From Euryarchaeota archaeon UBA346 (GTDB taxonomy: Archaea; Thermoplasmatota; E2; DHVEG-1): a DNA stretch of 7,425 nt. The DNA lies in NCBI GenBank assembly GCA_002496355.1, contig DAJP01000127.1:1-7425 (forward strand). Direction: 5' to 3'. Of this stretch, positions 1 through 7,032 are shown one piece after another. The notes under the pieces were generated by a model. It made no database searches, was not told where the DNA came from, and was given only the letters and a program-made list of their open reading frames with translations. The translations under genes were made by a program, and so were the position numbers. The first letter of the stretch is position 1, and each line of letters opens with the position of its first letter.

Positions 1-4
1 GATA

Positions 5-58
5 TTTATAAATAATGAGTGGAAACCATCTGAAGGTAAATTACATATATTTTATAGT
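5..58 (+). promoter_or_regulatory. Candidate archaeal TATA elements upstream of the S16 protease gene
   Basis: Two AT-rich elements resemble archaeal TATA boxes: TTTATAAAT at 5-13 and TTTATAGT at 51-58. The first is closer to the TTTAWATA consensus. The second would place transcription start near position 79, about 34 bases before the start codon. The sequence alone does not decide which is used, and the upstream gene lies outside the window. Confidence 0.35.
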
Positions 59-100
59 AATCTTTTTCAATACGATTTCCTATGTAACCCAAATTCATCC

Positions 101-105
101 GGGAG
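101..105 (+). promoter_or_regulatory. Ribosome binding site of the S16 protease gene
   Basis: GGGAG lies 7 bases before the ATG at 113, which is good Shine-Dalgarno spacing. It supports that start codon, as does the hydrophobic signal sequence that begins right after it. Confidence 0.6.
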
Positions 106-112
106 TATCTCT

Positions 113-2164
113 ATGAAGCATCAGATCATCTTCATTATTATTGGTGTTTTTCTTCTCAGTTCTCCTTTACTTCCCGTGACACTGGGAGTTCCAGCAGGGA
201 GTATCTCTGAAGGAAAAATCGCTCTTGATTATCGAAACGTCACTGTGTACGCACCTGCTGTCTCTGAATTAGGAACCGGGTACGTTGGAGTGATTTCAAC
301 GATCACTGTCACCGTCCAGGGTAATGGGAGCGGACGTGTGTTCGTCGATACCCTCCCTCTCACGGATGTCGATATGCAAGGCTCAGCCCGGCTCGCTGTG
401 AAAGTAGCGACCGCATTGGTCAGCTCCGATTCACGACCACACCTCGATCCACAGACCTATGACTATTTCTTTGTCGTTCGCACAACCTCTCCGATGATTG
501 GTGGTCCTTCTGCAGGAGCGATGATGACGATCGCAGTGATTTCGCTTTTAGAAAACTGGACGCTTGACAATAATACGGTGATGACCGGGATGATTAATCC
601 AGATGGCAGCATTGGTCCTATTGGGGGGATCCCGTATAAAATTGACGCAGCTCATAGCGTGGGGGCGACCCGGTTTTTAATACCAAAGGGACAAACGACT
701 TACACAGAGATGGTCACCGAGTATCAGAACATCAATGGGGTCATCTGGCAGAATACCTATCCGGTCACCCGGAACGTGAGTGAGTACGCCCACACGAATT
801 ACGGCATGGAGGTCTTTGAAGTTGAAGATATCAACGACGCCCTGCTCTATTTCACAGGGTGGAATTTCCCTGTCGAGGAATCTCCTGATAAGATCACGAC
901 CGAGGATTACATCAGTGCGATGAAACCCTTGGCAACCAGTCTTTTAGATGAAGCCCAGGACTCCTATGAAAATGCCAGTGATCTGTTCAACACGACAACG
1001 ATACCAAATCGATACCCCAATTACTATCGGAATCAGGTCACTGATTTTCTGAACACAGCGTCTGATCGTCTCACGGAATCGATTCATTGGTATGATGAAG
1101 AGGTGTACTATACTAGTACCAGTAAATCATTCCAATCCCTCATAGACAGCCATTTTGTCTCCTACATCTGTCATTATTTTTCCTCAGAGGACCAAGTGGA
1201 TTTGGTTCACGACCTCATGAACCAAACCACTCAGAGCTATCACGATAATATGGAATTAGCGAAGAATGCCTCTATTAATGGGATGGTGACATTACAATGT
1301 GTCGGTGCAGCGCAACAACGCATCAATGAGGCAGCATCGTATCTTTCTGAGGCAAACACGAGTTTTTTGAACGCTGATTATTTCACCGCGTTATATAACA
1401 TTGCGTTTGCCAGGGAACGGATTGAAAGCGTCCAATGGTGGCTGAATATATCCACCCCGTTTCATGATTCCGGGGATGTGAATGAAACAATGATTACTAC
1501 TCTTGCCGAAGAATACCTTGATGATGCACAGCAAGCGATTACTTACTCACAAATTATTATTGACGAGATGGGGCAAACATCGGAATATCTGAGTGATGCC
1601 CAGAGTCTCGTTCAGACCGCTCGCAGCGAACAAGAAAACGGATATTCAGCCGCCGCGTTATTCGGTTCGTTCGAAGCCCTCGTCAAAGCAAATCTGGCTT
1701 TAGAGCTCGTCGATGGAGTCACCACCGATAAGGTAGAACGTGCAAGAGGACAGGCAAGTGCTAGTATCACAGAAAGCAGGACGATCGGCATCGAACCAGT
1801 TCTTGCGGTCAGCTATTACGAATATGGGCAGAGTCTTGCCAATGAATCCTCCCTTGATACCGCGATCGTATATTATCGATACGCTGATTTGATCGCTGGC
1901 GCGTTACGGTTCACCACGCCGTATGGGGTCGATTCCTCCCGTTATGTCGGGGTCCCTGAGAAAAACCCGGTAATCTCCTGGGATTTCGGACCGACACGGT
2001 ACATCGGATTTTTCCTACTCTTTGCATTAATTGGTGGAATCGCCGGGCTCGGGTTTGGGATTTTACTAGCCGGTCTTTTTGGTCCAAAGAATAAAAAAGA
2101 ACAGATGTTCTCGAAGGATACAGTCCCCCGGAGCATTGAGGATTACAACAAAAAACAAAAATAA
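113..2164 (+). CDS. Membrane-anchored Lon-like serine protease (S16 family, no ATPase domain)
   Basis: This is a 683-residue protein with a Lon-type proteolytic domain outside the cytoplasm. Residues 1-25 form a signal peptide (short polar start, then a hydrophobic run). The protease domain spans about 30-250. Ser133 in GGPSAG and Lys176 in GGIPYK match the Ser-Lys dyad of Lon proteases, and their 43-residue spacing equals that of E. coli Lon (Ser679/Lys722). No Walker A or AAA+ region is present, so hydrolysis should be ATP-independent, as in the archaeal COG1750-type proteases. Residues about 265-600 are alpha-helical with TPR-like hairpins (about 405-438, 490-530, 566-597). A transmembrane helix at about 630-656 is followed by a Lys-rich cytoplasmic tail. 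Thirteen N-x-S/T sequons lie in the outer part, consistent with surface glycosylation. Substrate is unknown. endA follows after 23 bases and may be co-transcribed. Family assignment is firm; topology is inferred. Confidence 0.9.
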   Translation: MKHQIIFIIIGVFLLSSPLLPVTLGVPAGSISEGKIALDYRNVTVYAPAVSELGTGYVGVISTITVTVQGNGSGRVFVDTLPLTDVDMQGSARLAVKVATALVSSDSRPHLDPQTYDYFFVVRTTSPMIGGPSAGAMMTIAVISLLENWTLDNNTVMTGMINPDGSIGPIGGIPYKIDAAHSVGATRFLIPKGQTTYTEMVTEYQNINGVIWQNTYPVTRNVSEYAHTNYGMEVFEVEDINDALLYFTGWNFPVEESPDKITTEDYISAMKPLATSLLDEAQDSYENASDLFNTTTIPNRYPNYYRNQVTDFLNTASDRLTESIHWYDEEVYYTSTSKSFQSLIDSHFVSYICHYFSSEDQVDLVHDLMNQTTQSYHDNMELAKNASINGMVTLQCVGAAQQRINEAASYLSEANTSFLNADYFTALYNIAFARERIESVQWWLNISTPFHDSGDVNETMITTLAEEYLDDAQQAITYSQIIIDEMGQTSEYLSDAQSLVQTARSEQENGYSAAALFGSFEALVKANLALELVDGVTTDKVERARGQASASITESRTIGIEPVLAVSYYEYGQSLANESSLDTAIVYYRYADLIAGALRFTTPYGVDSSRYVGVPEKNPVISWDFGPTRYIGFFLLFALIGGIAGLGFGILLAGLFGPKNKKEQMFSKDTVPRSIEDYNKKQK

Positions 2165-2187
2165 GGCATCCTCATATACCTCGTTTT

Positions 2188-3240
2188 ATGGATATCTCAG
2201 GGGAACTCGTCAACGACCACATCCTTGTACGAAAACCAAGTGACATCGGAAGACTCTATAATAAAAGCCATATTGGGACACCGCTCCCATCAAATATGTT
2301 ACGACTGAGTCTTCTCGAGGGTGTGTTCTTACTTGATGAAGGAAAAATGATCTTACATCAAAACAAAAAACAAATAACGTTTCCGGCGCTCCTAAAACAA
2401 GCGGTCCAACGCATCCCGGAGTTCGAGACAAAATATCTAGTTTACAGAGATTTGCGAAATCGAGGCCATGCGATTACCCAAGTCGATGATCAAAACACTG
2501 TTTCTTTTCGAAAGTTCACACAAAAAAATGAGGATGCCTACTCCAGTGCCATCGCCGCATATTCCGAACGAGATGTCCTTGATATCGAGCTGACAAAACA
2601 GCTGATCCGACAATATACTCTAAAAAACAATGCATTATGGTTCGCGTTGGTTGATGAAGAAGGAGACCTTACCTATTACGATGTTTCCAAAGTCGACCTT
2701 TCAGGAGATATCTCTGAGCATAAATACCCGCGAGGCACAGCTGTTCTTTTAAAAAATCGTCTGATTGTTTTTGATAAAAAACTCGCTGGTCCGCTGCTAC
2801 AGAAAGAGTTCTTTGGAAAACCCTTTGGAGAAACACTACAACTGTCGTTTATCGAAGCATTGTATCTCCTTGAGAGAAACATCCTGGAGATCCAAACCAT
2901 CGATGGAAAAACACTCTCTGAGGAACAATGCGTCCGTCAGATGCAGAAACTTCAACCAGATATAGTACAACGGCTCATCGTGTTTAAGGATCTCAAGAAA
3001 CGAGGGTTACTTGTGAAAACCGGTTTTAAATTTGGTGCTCATTTCCGGGCGTATTCAAAACAACCGGAGGCAACACACGCCGAGTACCTGATTCACGTCA
3101 TTGAAAAAAACTTTACGAGCGTCTGGGCAGAGGTAAGCCGAGCTGTCCGTCTCGCACACTCTGTGAATAAGGAATTTATTTTCGCTTGTATTGATGGAAC
3201 CATGATTGATTACATCAGACTTGGCCGACTCCGTCCATAA
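2188..3240 (+). CDS. endA: tRNA-splicing (intron) endonuclease, two-repeat homodimeric type
   Basis: This enzyme cuts the bulge-helix-bulge motif at exon-intron junctions of precursor tRNAs in the cytoplasm; a ligase then joins the halves. The 350 residues hold two tandem copies of the endonuclease fold. Repeat one (about 1-165) has LRLSLLEGVFLL at 38-49 and YLVYRDLRNRG at 83-93. Repeat two (about 185-350) has LQLSFIEALYLL at 217-228 and LIVFKDLKKRG at 263-273. The catalytic triad is seen only in repeat two: Tyr289 (FRAY), His297 (THAEYL) and Lys328 (SVNKEF). The His-Lys spacing of 31 equals that of the Methanocaldococcus enzyme. In repeat one the Tyr position is Phe110 and no matching His is present, so it is structural. 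This is the alpha2 arrangement known from Archaeoglobus and Thermoplasma. No clear ribosome binding site precedes the ATG. The gene lies 23 bases after the protease gene, so it may be translated by coupling or read from a shared transcript. Confidence 0.95.
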   Translation: MDISGELVNDHILVRKPSDIGRLYNKSHIGTPLPSNMLRLSLLEGVFLLDEGKMILHQNKKQITFPALLKQAVQRIPEFETKYLVYRDLRNRGHAITQVDDQNTVSFRKFTQKNEDAYSSAIAAYSERDVLDIELTKQLIRQYTLKNNALWFALVDEEGDLTYYDVSKVDLSGDISEHKYPRGTAVLLKNRLIVFDKKLAGPLLQKEFFGKPFGETLQLSFIEALYLLERNILEIQTIDGKTLSEEQCVRQMQKLQPDIVQRLIVFKDLKKRGLLVKTGFKFGAHFRAYSKQPEATHAEYLIHVIEKNFTSVWAEVSRAVRLAHSVNKEFIFACIDGTMIDYIRLGRLRP

Positions 3241-3252
3241 ATTTTCATAATG

Positions 3253-3261
3253 TATTTATAC
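3253..3261 (+). promoter_or_regulatory. Candidate TATA box of the metal-dependent hydrolase gene
   Basis: TATTTATAC in the short gap after endA fits an archaeal TATA element. Transcription would start about 25 bases on, near 3283, leaving a leader of about 25 bases that includes the strong ribosome binding site. This suggests the hydrolase has its own promoter rather than relying on readthrough from endA. Confidence 0.45.
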
Positions 3262-3293
3262 TTCGTCAGCTATTCGCCCAATTCCTTATTTGA

Positions 3294-3301
3294 GGGAGGA
3301 G
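3294..3301 (+). promoter_or_regulatory. Strong ribosome binding site that fixes the hydrolase start
   Basis: GGGAGGAG is a near-perfect anti-16S match and ends 6 bases before the ATG at 3308. A longer reading frame opens with TTG at 3290, but that start would put this site inside the coding region. The ATG at 3308 is therefore preferred. Confidence 0.85.
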
Positions 3302-3307
3302 ATTATT

Positions 3308-3946
3308 ATGCTTCAGATCCGGTGGCATGGCCATTCCTGCTTCGAAATAACAAATGATGAAACGATCGTGACCGATCCTCATGATGGACGGTCGATCGGG
3401 ATACCCGCTCCAACTGTCACAGCAGATATTATTTTAGTATCACATAACCACTATGATCATAACAGTGTGAAAACTGTTCAAAAAGAAACTTCTAAAGTAA
3501 TCACCGATGAGAGGAAACGAACCATTGGTAATATTCAGATTATGGGCATCCCTGCGTTTCATGACGCATCAAATGGTGAACGGCGTGGAACTATGATTCT
3601 TTATAAATTCATCTCTGACGATGTCACGTTCTGCCATCTCGGCGACCTTGGTCATGAGCTTGATGAAAAGACGATTCAGCAAATTGGCAAAATCGATATC
3701 CTGTTCATCCCAGTTGGTGGGAACTATACTATTGATGCAGAGCAAGCATGGCGAGTGGTGAAAGCGTTGAAGCCAAAGATAACGATCCCGATGCATTATC
3801 GGATAGAAGGATTGTCCATCCCGGTTGCAGGGGTCGACTCGTTTTTAGAGAAAAACAAATATAAGATTCTGAAGGTAGGCAACGAAATTGACATTGAAAA
3901 AGACGAGTTGCCGAAAGAGCCAGAAATCTGGGTTTTCACGTTATAG
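3308..3946 (+). CDS. UPF0173-type metal-dependent hydrolase (metallo-beta-lactamase fold)
   Basis: This is a 212-residue single-domain cytoplasmic protein of the metallo-beta-lactamase superfamily, the usual length for the UPF0173/YtkL group. The metal-binding set is complete: His46, His48, Asp50 and His51 in SHNHYDH, His85 in AFHD, Asp113 in HLGDLGH, and His163 in PMHY. The N-terminal IRWHGHSCFEI strand is also typical of the group. It should bind two metal ions and hydrolyse an ester, lactone or phosphoester bond; UlaG, the ascorbate-6-phosphate lactonase, is a distant relative. The physiological substrate is not known. The start at ATG 3308 is set by the ribosome binding site just upstream. 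The last 11 bases overlap the end of the convergent dehydrogenase gene. Confidence 0.9.
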   Translation: MLQIRWHGHSCFEITNDETIVTDPHDGRSIGIPAPTVTADIILVSHNHYDHNSVKTVQKETSKVITDERKRTIGNIQIMGIPAFHDASNGERRGTMILYKFISDDVTFCHLGDLGHELDEKTIQQIGKIDILFIPVGGNYTIDAEQAWRVVKALKPKITIPMHYRIEGLSIPVAGVDSFLEKNKYKILKVGNEIDIEKDELPKEPEIWVFTL

Positions 3947-4916
3947 ATTTTTTGTGAAACACTTCTTTATTGATGCAATTTGGTGGGATGCCGCCTTTCA
4001 ATCCTATGATCATGTTTTCAGCAGCCATGAGCGCCATTTTTGTTCGTGTCTCGATAGTACCTGACCCGACATGTGGTTGGAGGACGACGTTATCTAATCG
4101 CTTGAGTTCTTCAGATATCTCTGGCTCCTTTTCATACACATCGAGACCCGCTCCAAAAATCCACTGCTCTGACAATGCTCTGGTTAAGGCTTTTTCATTG
4201 ATGATCGGTCCGCGTGCGGTGTTGATGAGAACCGCTGTTTTCTTCATCAAGCGAAGTTCTTTTTCATCGATCAGATGAAATGTCTCCTTTGTCAAGGGAA
4301 CATGGATCGATATGAAATCTGATTCTTTGAGTAATGTAATGAGCGGCACTCTTCTTGCACCAAGCTGCTGTTCCAGCTGTTCGTTTCGCTGTTCATCCGT
4401 ATATAGAACATTCATGTGAAATCCTTTGCTTTTCAGCGCGAATGCTGTTCCGATGCGTCCAGTACCAATCACTCCTAAGGTTTTCTGAGAAACATCCTGA
4501 CCAAGCATGAGCATCGGTGCCCAGCCTTTGAAGTTTCCAGTTCGGGTAAATGTATCCCCTTCGACGATCCGTCGTGTCACTGAAAATAACAATGCCCAGG
4601 CAAGTTCCGCGGTAGTCTCCGTGAGCACTCCAGGAGTATTGCTCACCGGTATCCCTCGCTTGGTTGCGGCAGCAATATCAATATTGTCATATCCCACCGC
4701 GTACGAGGCAATCATCTTCAGAGAAGGTTCCGCATAGATCACGTCTTTGTCAATCGGGTCTGTCAACAGACACAACAAACCATCTTTATCTTTGATTCCT
4801 TTGATGATTTCTTCTTTGGTTAGTACTCGGTCAGAGAGATTCATGTCAATAGTGAATTCCTTTTTTAATGCATCAAGCCCTGGTTGAGGTATCTGCCTGG
4901 TTACAAAAATCTTCAT
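3936..4916 (-). CDS. gyaR: D-2-hydroxyacid dehydrogenase, probable glyoxylate/hydroxypyruvate reductase
   Basis: This 326-residue enzyme reduces a 2-oxoacid, probably glyoxylate or hydroxypyruvate, with NAD(P)H in the cytoplasm. The architecture is that of the D-isomer 2-hydroxyacid dehydrogenases: a catalytic domain formed by residues about 1-98 and the C-terminus, around a Rossmann domain at about 99-285. Visible signatures are AVGYDNID at 73-80, the dinucleotide loop G151-T-G153-R-I-G156, and the catalytic set Arg235 (NTARG), Glu264 (EKEP) and His282 (QPHVGS). The 29- and 18-residue spacings match archaeal GyaR enzymes, and length and overall sequence resemble Thermococcales glyoxylate reductase. 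The end of the second Rossmann strand reads LYTDEQ; an acidic residue there hints at NADH use, but this is weak. Phosphoglycerate dehydrogenase is less likely because no C-terminal ACT domain follows. Converges with the hydrolase gene. Confidence 0.88.
   Translation of the reverse strand: MKIFVTRQIPQPGLDALKKEFTIDMNLSDRVLTKEEIIKGIKDKDGLLCLLTDPIDKDVIYAEPSLKMIASYAVGYDNIDIAAATKRGIPVSNTPGVLTETTAELAWALLFSVTRRIVEGDTFTRTGNFKGWAPMLMLGQDVSQKTLGVIGTGRIGTAFALKSKGFHMNVLYTDEQRNEQLEQQLGARRVPLITLLKESDFISIHVPLTKETFHLIDEKELRLMKKTAVLINTARGPIINEKALTRALSEQWIFGAGLDVYEKEPEISEELKRLDNVVLQPHVGSGTIETRTKMALMAAENMIIGLKGGIPPNCINKEVFHKKSIT
3948..3953 (+). terminator. Possible T-run terminator of the hydrolase gene
   Basis: Six T residues begin one base after the hydrolase stop codon (TAG at 3944-3946), inside the 3' end of the opposing gene. 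Archaeal transcription commonly ends at T-runs without a hairpin. The run is short, so this is tentative. Confidence 0.3.
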
Positions 4917-4952
4917 TGGTTCTCAGATGCTCCGTTCCTGATACGACGTTCG

Positions 4953-4960
4953 TTATTTAG
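4953..4960 (-). promoter_or_regulatory. Weak candidate TATA element for the dehydrogenase gene
   Basis: On the minus strand this reads CTAAATAA, a partial match to the archaeal TATA consensus. Transcription would start near 4932, giving a short leader of about 15 bases. No strong ribosome binding site is present near the ATG at 4916, which fits a short-leader or leaderless message. Confidence 0.3.
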
Positions 4961-4990
4961 AGGTTTCCTAAAAACATGATCTCAACTAGA

Positions 4991-5005
4991 CAAATAAAAG
5001 AAAGG
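4991..5005 (-). terminator. Possible pyrimidine-rich terminator after the metalloprotease gene
   Basis: On the minus strand, about 21 bases past the stop codon of the large extracellular protein gene, the sequence reads CCTTTCTTTTATTTG. T-rich tracts like this can end archaeal transcripts. No stem-loop is evident, so the call is tentative. Confidence 0.25.
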
Positions 5006-5026
5006 TGTGTTTTTACTAACGAGAGA

Positions 5027-6919
5027 TTATTGTGTCTTTTGCTTCACGAGATCATCATAGGAATAGAAATGCAAGTTTCCCTCAGTATCAAGGTCTGCTT
5101 CTCGATTGAACACCCATTGTTTGGTTGTCTTTATCGCGGGTTGAGCATAAATTCGAATTTCTCTATGATCAGGATTTAACTCGTTACTGATACATCTATA
5201 GACGGACCAATTCACTTTTATAGGGTCGATTGGTGAGTAATCCCCAATGATTTTTTTGAATTGCTCGGTCAGGTTCTCGTCATAGGTAAAATTTGTAACC
5301 CTGAATTCACTTCCTACGAGTGTTTCTCCGGTTCCTGCTTCATAGTATGGTTCTTCAATGAGATTGGAGTTATACTGGAAATACCCTACAAACATCAATC
5401 CCCAATCGTTTTGATCATACGGTGGACCGTTGCTGCCATGAGATAAGTCAAATGTCTTTGGGTTATTCGCATAAAGATAATTCAGCACACTATGATACTG
5501 GCCCCAGGTGGATTTATACTGTTTATTTGGCAGAATAAAGACACCATAGCTGGTGTTATCGATTCCTCCAAAGTTACAATTATCAGCATCAATACTGCAA
5601 CTGTGTGCCATCTCATGTAAGATGAGCTGGCCCAGTCCGACGATTCTCCCCCGTTTTGTTGGTACCTTTCCTGACAGGACATAATCAAATATCATCTTTA
5701 TTGGATGAATTCCGGTTGCCGTTGCCAACACTGTAGTATCATAGACATTGTTTTTTGAAGGGTGTTGGAATCCTCCTCCATGGGAGAGCACTAAATAGCG
5801 GAAGATCCCTTTTCGTTCATCAGGGAAATAATTATTGTAATATTGTAATACCATCCCGGAGTCTTGTGAAATTTTTGCGATGTGGGGGAGTTCTTGTCCA
5901 CCACCATTTGGAGGGCTATTTGGCCATCCGTCATCCATTAAAAGTTTAATATTGTGCTCTGCGAATCTTTCTATCAAGCCTTCTTTTGTTGCTTCAAAGA
6001 AATAATGGGGTGGGTCGTTAAAGCCACCACTGCCCATGTAATCGACTTCATAATAGACATTCTGGATGAACGGGTTGGCAAACCATTTTTCCATTTTATA
6101 TTCTTCGAGGTTATCGATACCATCGAGATCTGGGTCGAGGTTGTTATGATCATCCCAGGTAAACGGATCGTATCCCCATTTCCATTCCCATGTGGTAGGT
6201 ATCCCATCACCATCAGGATCAAGTTTTGAATCATCCACGGTTGGGTCGGTCCCCAGGATGTTCACCTCAGTCCAATAGGGGATGAAATCACCATCGTTAT
6301 CGATTTGATAAATATTAAACCAAATCTCGTACGTTTCTCCTAAATAATACCCGTAGCCATCATAATCCATGTAGGAATCCTGCCCTGACCAGCGTCCTGT
6401 TTTAAAATCATAGATGACGGAAACGGTATCCGCCTCCACATATTGTGATTTCCGACCGAGCAACCCTGAGCTTTTTTTCTCCATGATTGTCAGGCTAATA
6501 GTCGAGGTTTCTTGTTCCTCGGGGACATCCTTCATTATTTTGTTTTCCTCAAACATAGTGTCCCAAGCATTGAAGAATACTTCTGTGGTCCTCCCGTGCT
6601 GTGTAACATCCTTACTGACATATTCTAATCCATCCATGTTACTAACGAAATAAAAATTTGGTTTATTCTCCCAAGAGTTCCCTGGTTTCAAAAGTTTGTC
6701 AATGATGCCCCTATTTCTCATCCGTAATATCTCAAGGACCACACCTTGGTTCTCTAAAGGGCTAATTCGGTCGTCTATTGTGATTGTTGTTTGTTGAGGG
6801 GGAGTTTCTTTCTCTGTAAGGTAGTACTCGATATATACATAAGTCCCAGAAACAAGTAAACAAGCGACAACAAGTAGCGAGACTCCTATCATTATTTTTT
6901 GTTTCCGTCTAACGTACAT
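5027..6919 (-). CDS. Membrane-anchored extracellular metalloprotease-like protein with calcium-binding loops
   Basis: This is a 630-residue protein that I do not recognise as a named family member. A basic N-terminus (MYVRRKQK) precedes a hydrophobic segment at about 9-31 that should act as a signal anchor. Residues about 45-200 form an unassigned beta-rich region. Three EF-hand-like or TSP3-like calcium loops follow, starting at Asp207, Asp234 and Asp262; each has D-x-D-x-D and a Glu at position 12 (218, 245, 273). The C-terminal half carries HEMAH at 435-439, a zinc-binding and catalytic HExxH motif, and YHSVLNY at 475-481 in the place of a metzincin Met-turn, followed by DLSHGSNGPP and NDWG as in archaeal secreted metzincin-like proteins. 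The usual Gly is Ser442, the third His position is Ala445, and the Met-turn Met is Leu479. Asp444, Asp446 or Cys448 could stand in as a ligand. Four N-x-S/T sequons (near 455, 543, 549, 569) fit surface exposure. It is probably a calcium-stabilised surface protease; activity and substrate are unproven. Confidence 0.75.
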   Translation of the reverse strand: MYVRRKQKIMIGVSLLVVACLLVSGTYVYIEYYLTEKETPPQQTTITIDDRISPLENQGVVLEILRMRNRGIIDKLLKPGNSWENKPNFYFVSNMDGLEYVSKDVTQHGRTTEVFFNAWDTMFEENKIMKDVPEEQETSTISLTIMEKKSSGLLGRKSQYVEADTVSVIYDFKTGRWSGQDSYMDYDGYGYYLGETYEIWFNIYQIDNDGDFIPYWTEVNILGTDPTVDDSKLDPDGDGIPTTWEWKWGYDPFTWDDHNNLDPDLDGIDNLEEYKMEKWFANPFIQNVYYEVDYMGSGGFNDPPHYFFEATKEGLIERFAEHNIKLLMDDGWPNSPPNGGGQELPHIAKISQDSGMVLQYYNNYFPDERKGIFRYLVLSHGGGFQHPSKNNVYDTTVLATATGIHPIKMIFDYVLSGKVPTKRGRIVGLGQLILHEMAHSCSIDADNCNFGGIDNTSYGVFILPNKQYKSTWGQYHSVLNYLYANNPKTFDLSHGSNGPPYDQNDWGLMFVGYFQYNSNLIEEPYYEAGTGETLVGSEFRVTNFTYDENLTEQFKKIIGDYSPIDPIKVNWSVYRCISNELNPDHREIRIYAQPAIKTTKQWVFNREADLDTEGNLHFYSYDDLVKQKTQ

Positions 6920-6928
6920 GATGGTATG

Positions 6929-6935
6929 CCTCCGG
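6929..6935 (-). promoter_or_regulatory. Ribosome binding site of the metalloprotease-like gene
   Basis: On the minus strand CCGGAGG ends 9 bases before the ATG at 6919. It supports that start codon, which also places the basic residues directly ahead of the membrane segment. Confidence 0.7.
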
Positions 6936-6977
6936 TATGGAGTAATATAGTAAAGGTATTAATAATATAGGTTACAA

Positions 6978-6987
6978 TTTATATAAA
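6978..6987 (-). promoter_or_regulatory. Consensus archaeal TATA box of the metalloprotease-like gene
   Basis: TTTATATAAA is a near-ideal archaeal TATA box and is self-complementary. Read on the minus strand it predicts transcription start near 6957 and a leader of about 38 bases containing the GGAGG site. A gene with its own strong promoter need not be co-transcribed with the ketopantoate reductase gene upstream. Direction is taken from the gene served, since the core reads the same on both strands. Confidence 0.65.
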
Positions 6988-7032
6988 CTTATTGGTATTC
7001 AAAAGAGGTTTTTCGCATTCTATCTGATATTC

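Noticed and set aside
101..208. Direct repeat GGGAGTATCTCT at 101-112 and 197-208
   Set aside because: Twelve identical bases, one copy around the ribosome binding site and one in coding sequence; only two copies and no flanking similarity, so probably chance.
3290..3307. TTG start at 3290 that would extend the hydrolase by six residues
   Set aside because: The extension runs through the GGGAGGAG ribosome binding site, and the family begins at the MLQIRWHGHS strand coded from ATG 3308.
3970..4737. Plus-strand open frames inside the dehydrogenase gene (3970-4278 and 4507-4737)
   Set aside because: They lie opposite a gene with full catalytic motifs, show no recognisable domain and have no ribosome binding site.
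4976..5179. Plus-strand 67-residue frame over the gap between the dehydrogenase and metalloprotease-like genes
   Set aside because: Mostly antisense to the metalloprotease-like gene, without ribosome binding site or domain similarity.
5954..6234. Open frames on both strands around 5954-6234 as small genes
   Set aside because: They overlap the calcium-loop and linker region of the metalloprotease-like gene and are composition by-products of it.
6860..6871. VVAC at residues 17-20 of the metalloprotease-like protein as a lipobox
   Set aside because: The hydrophobic run continues past Cys20 to about residue 31, as in a membrane anchor rather than a lipoprotein signal peptide.
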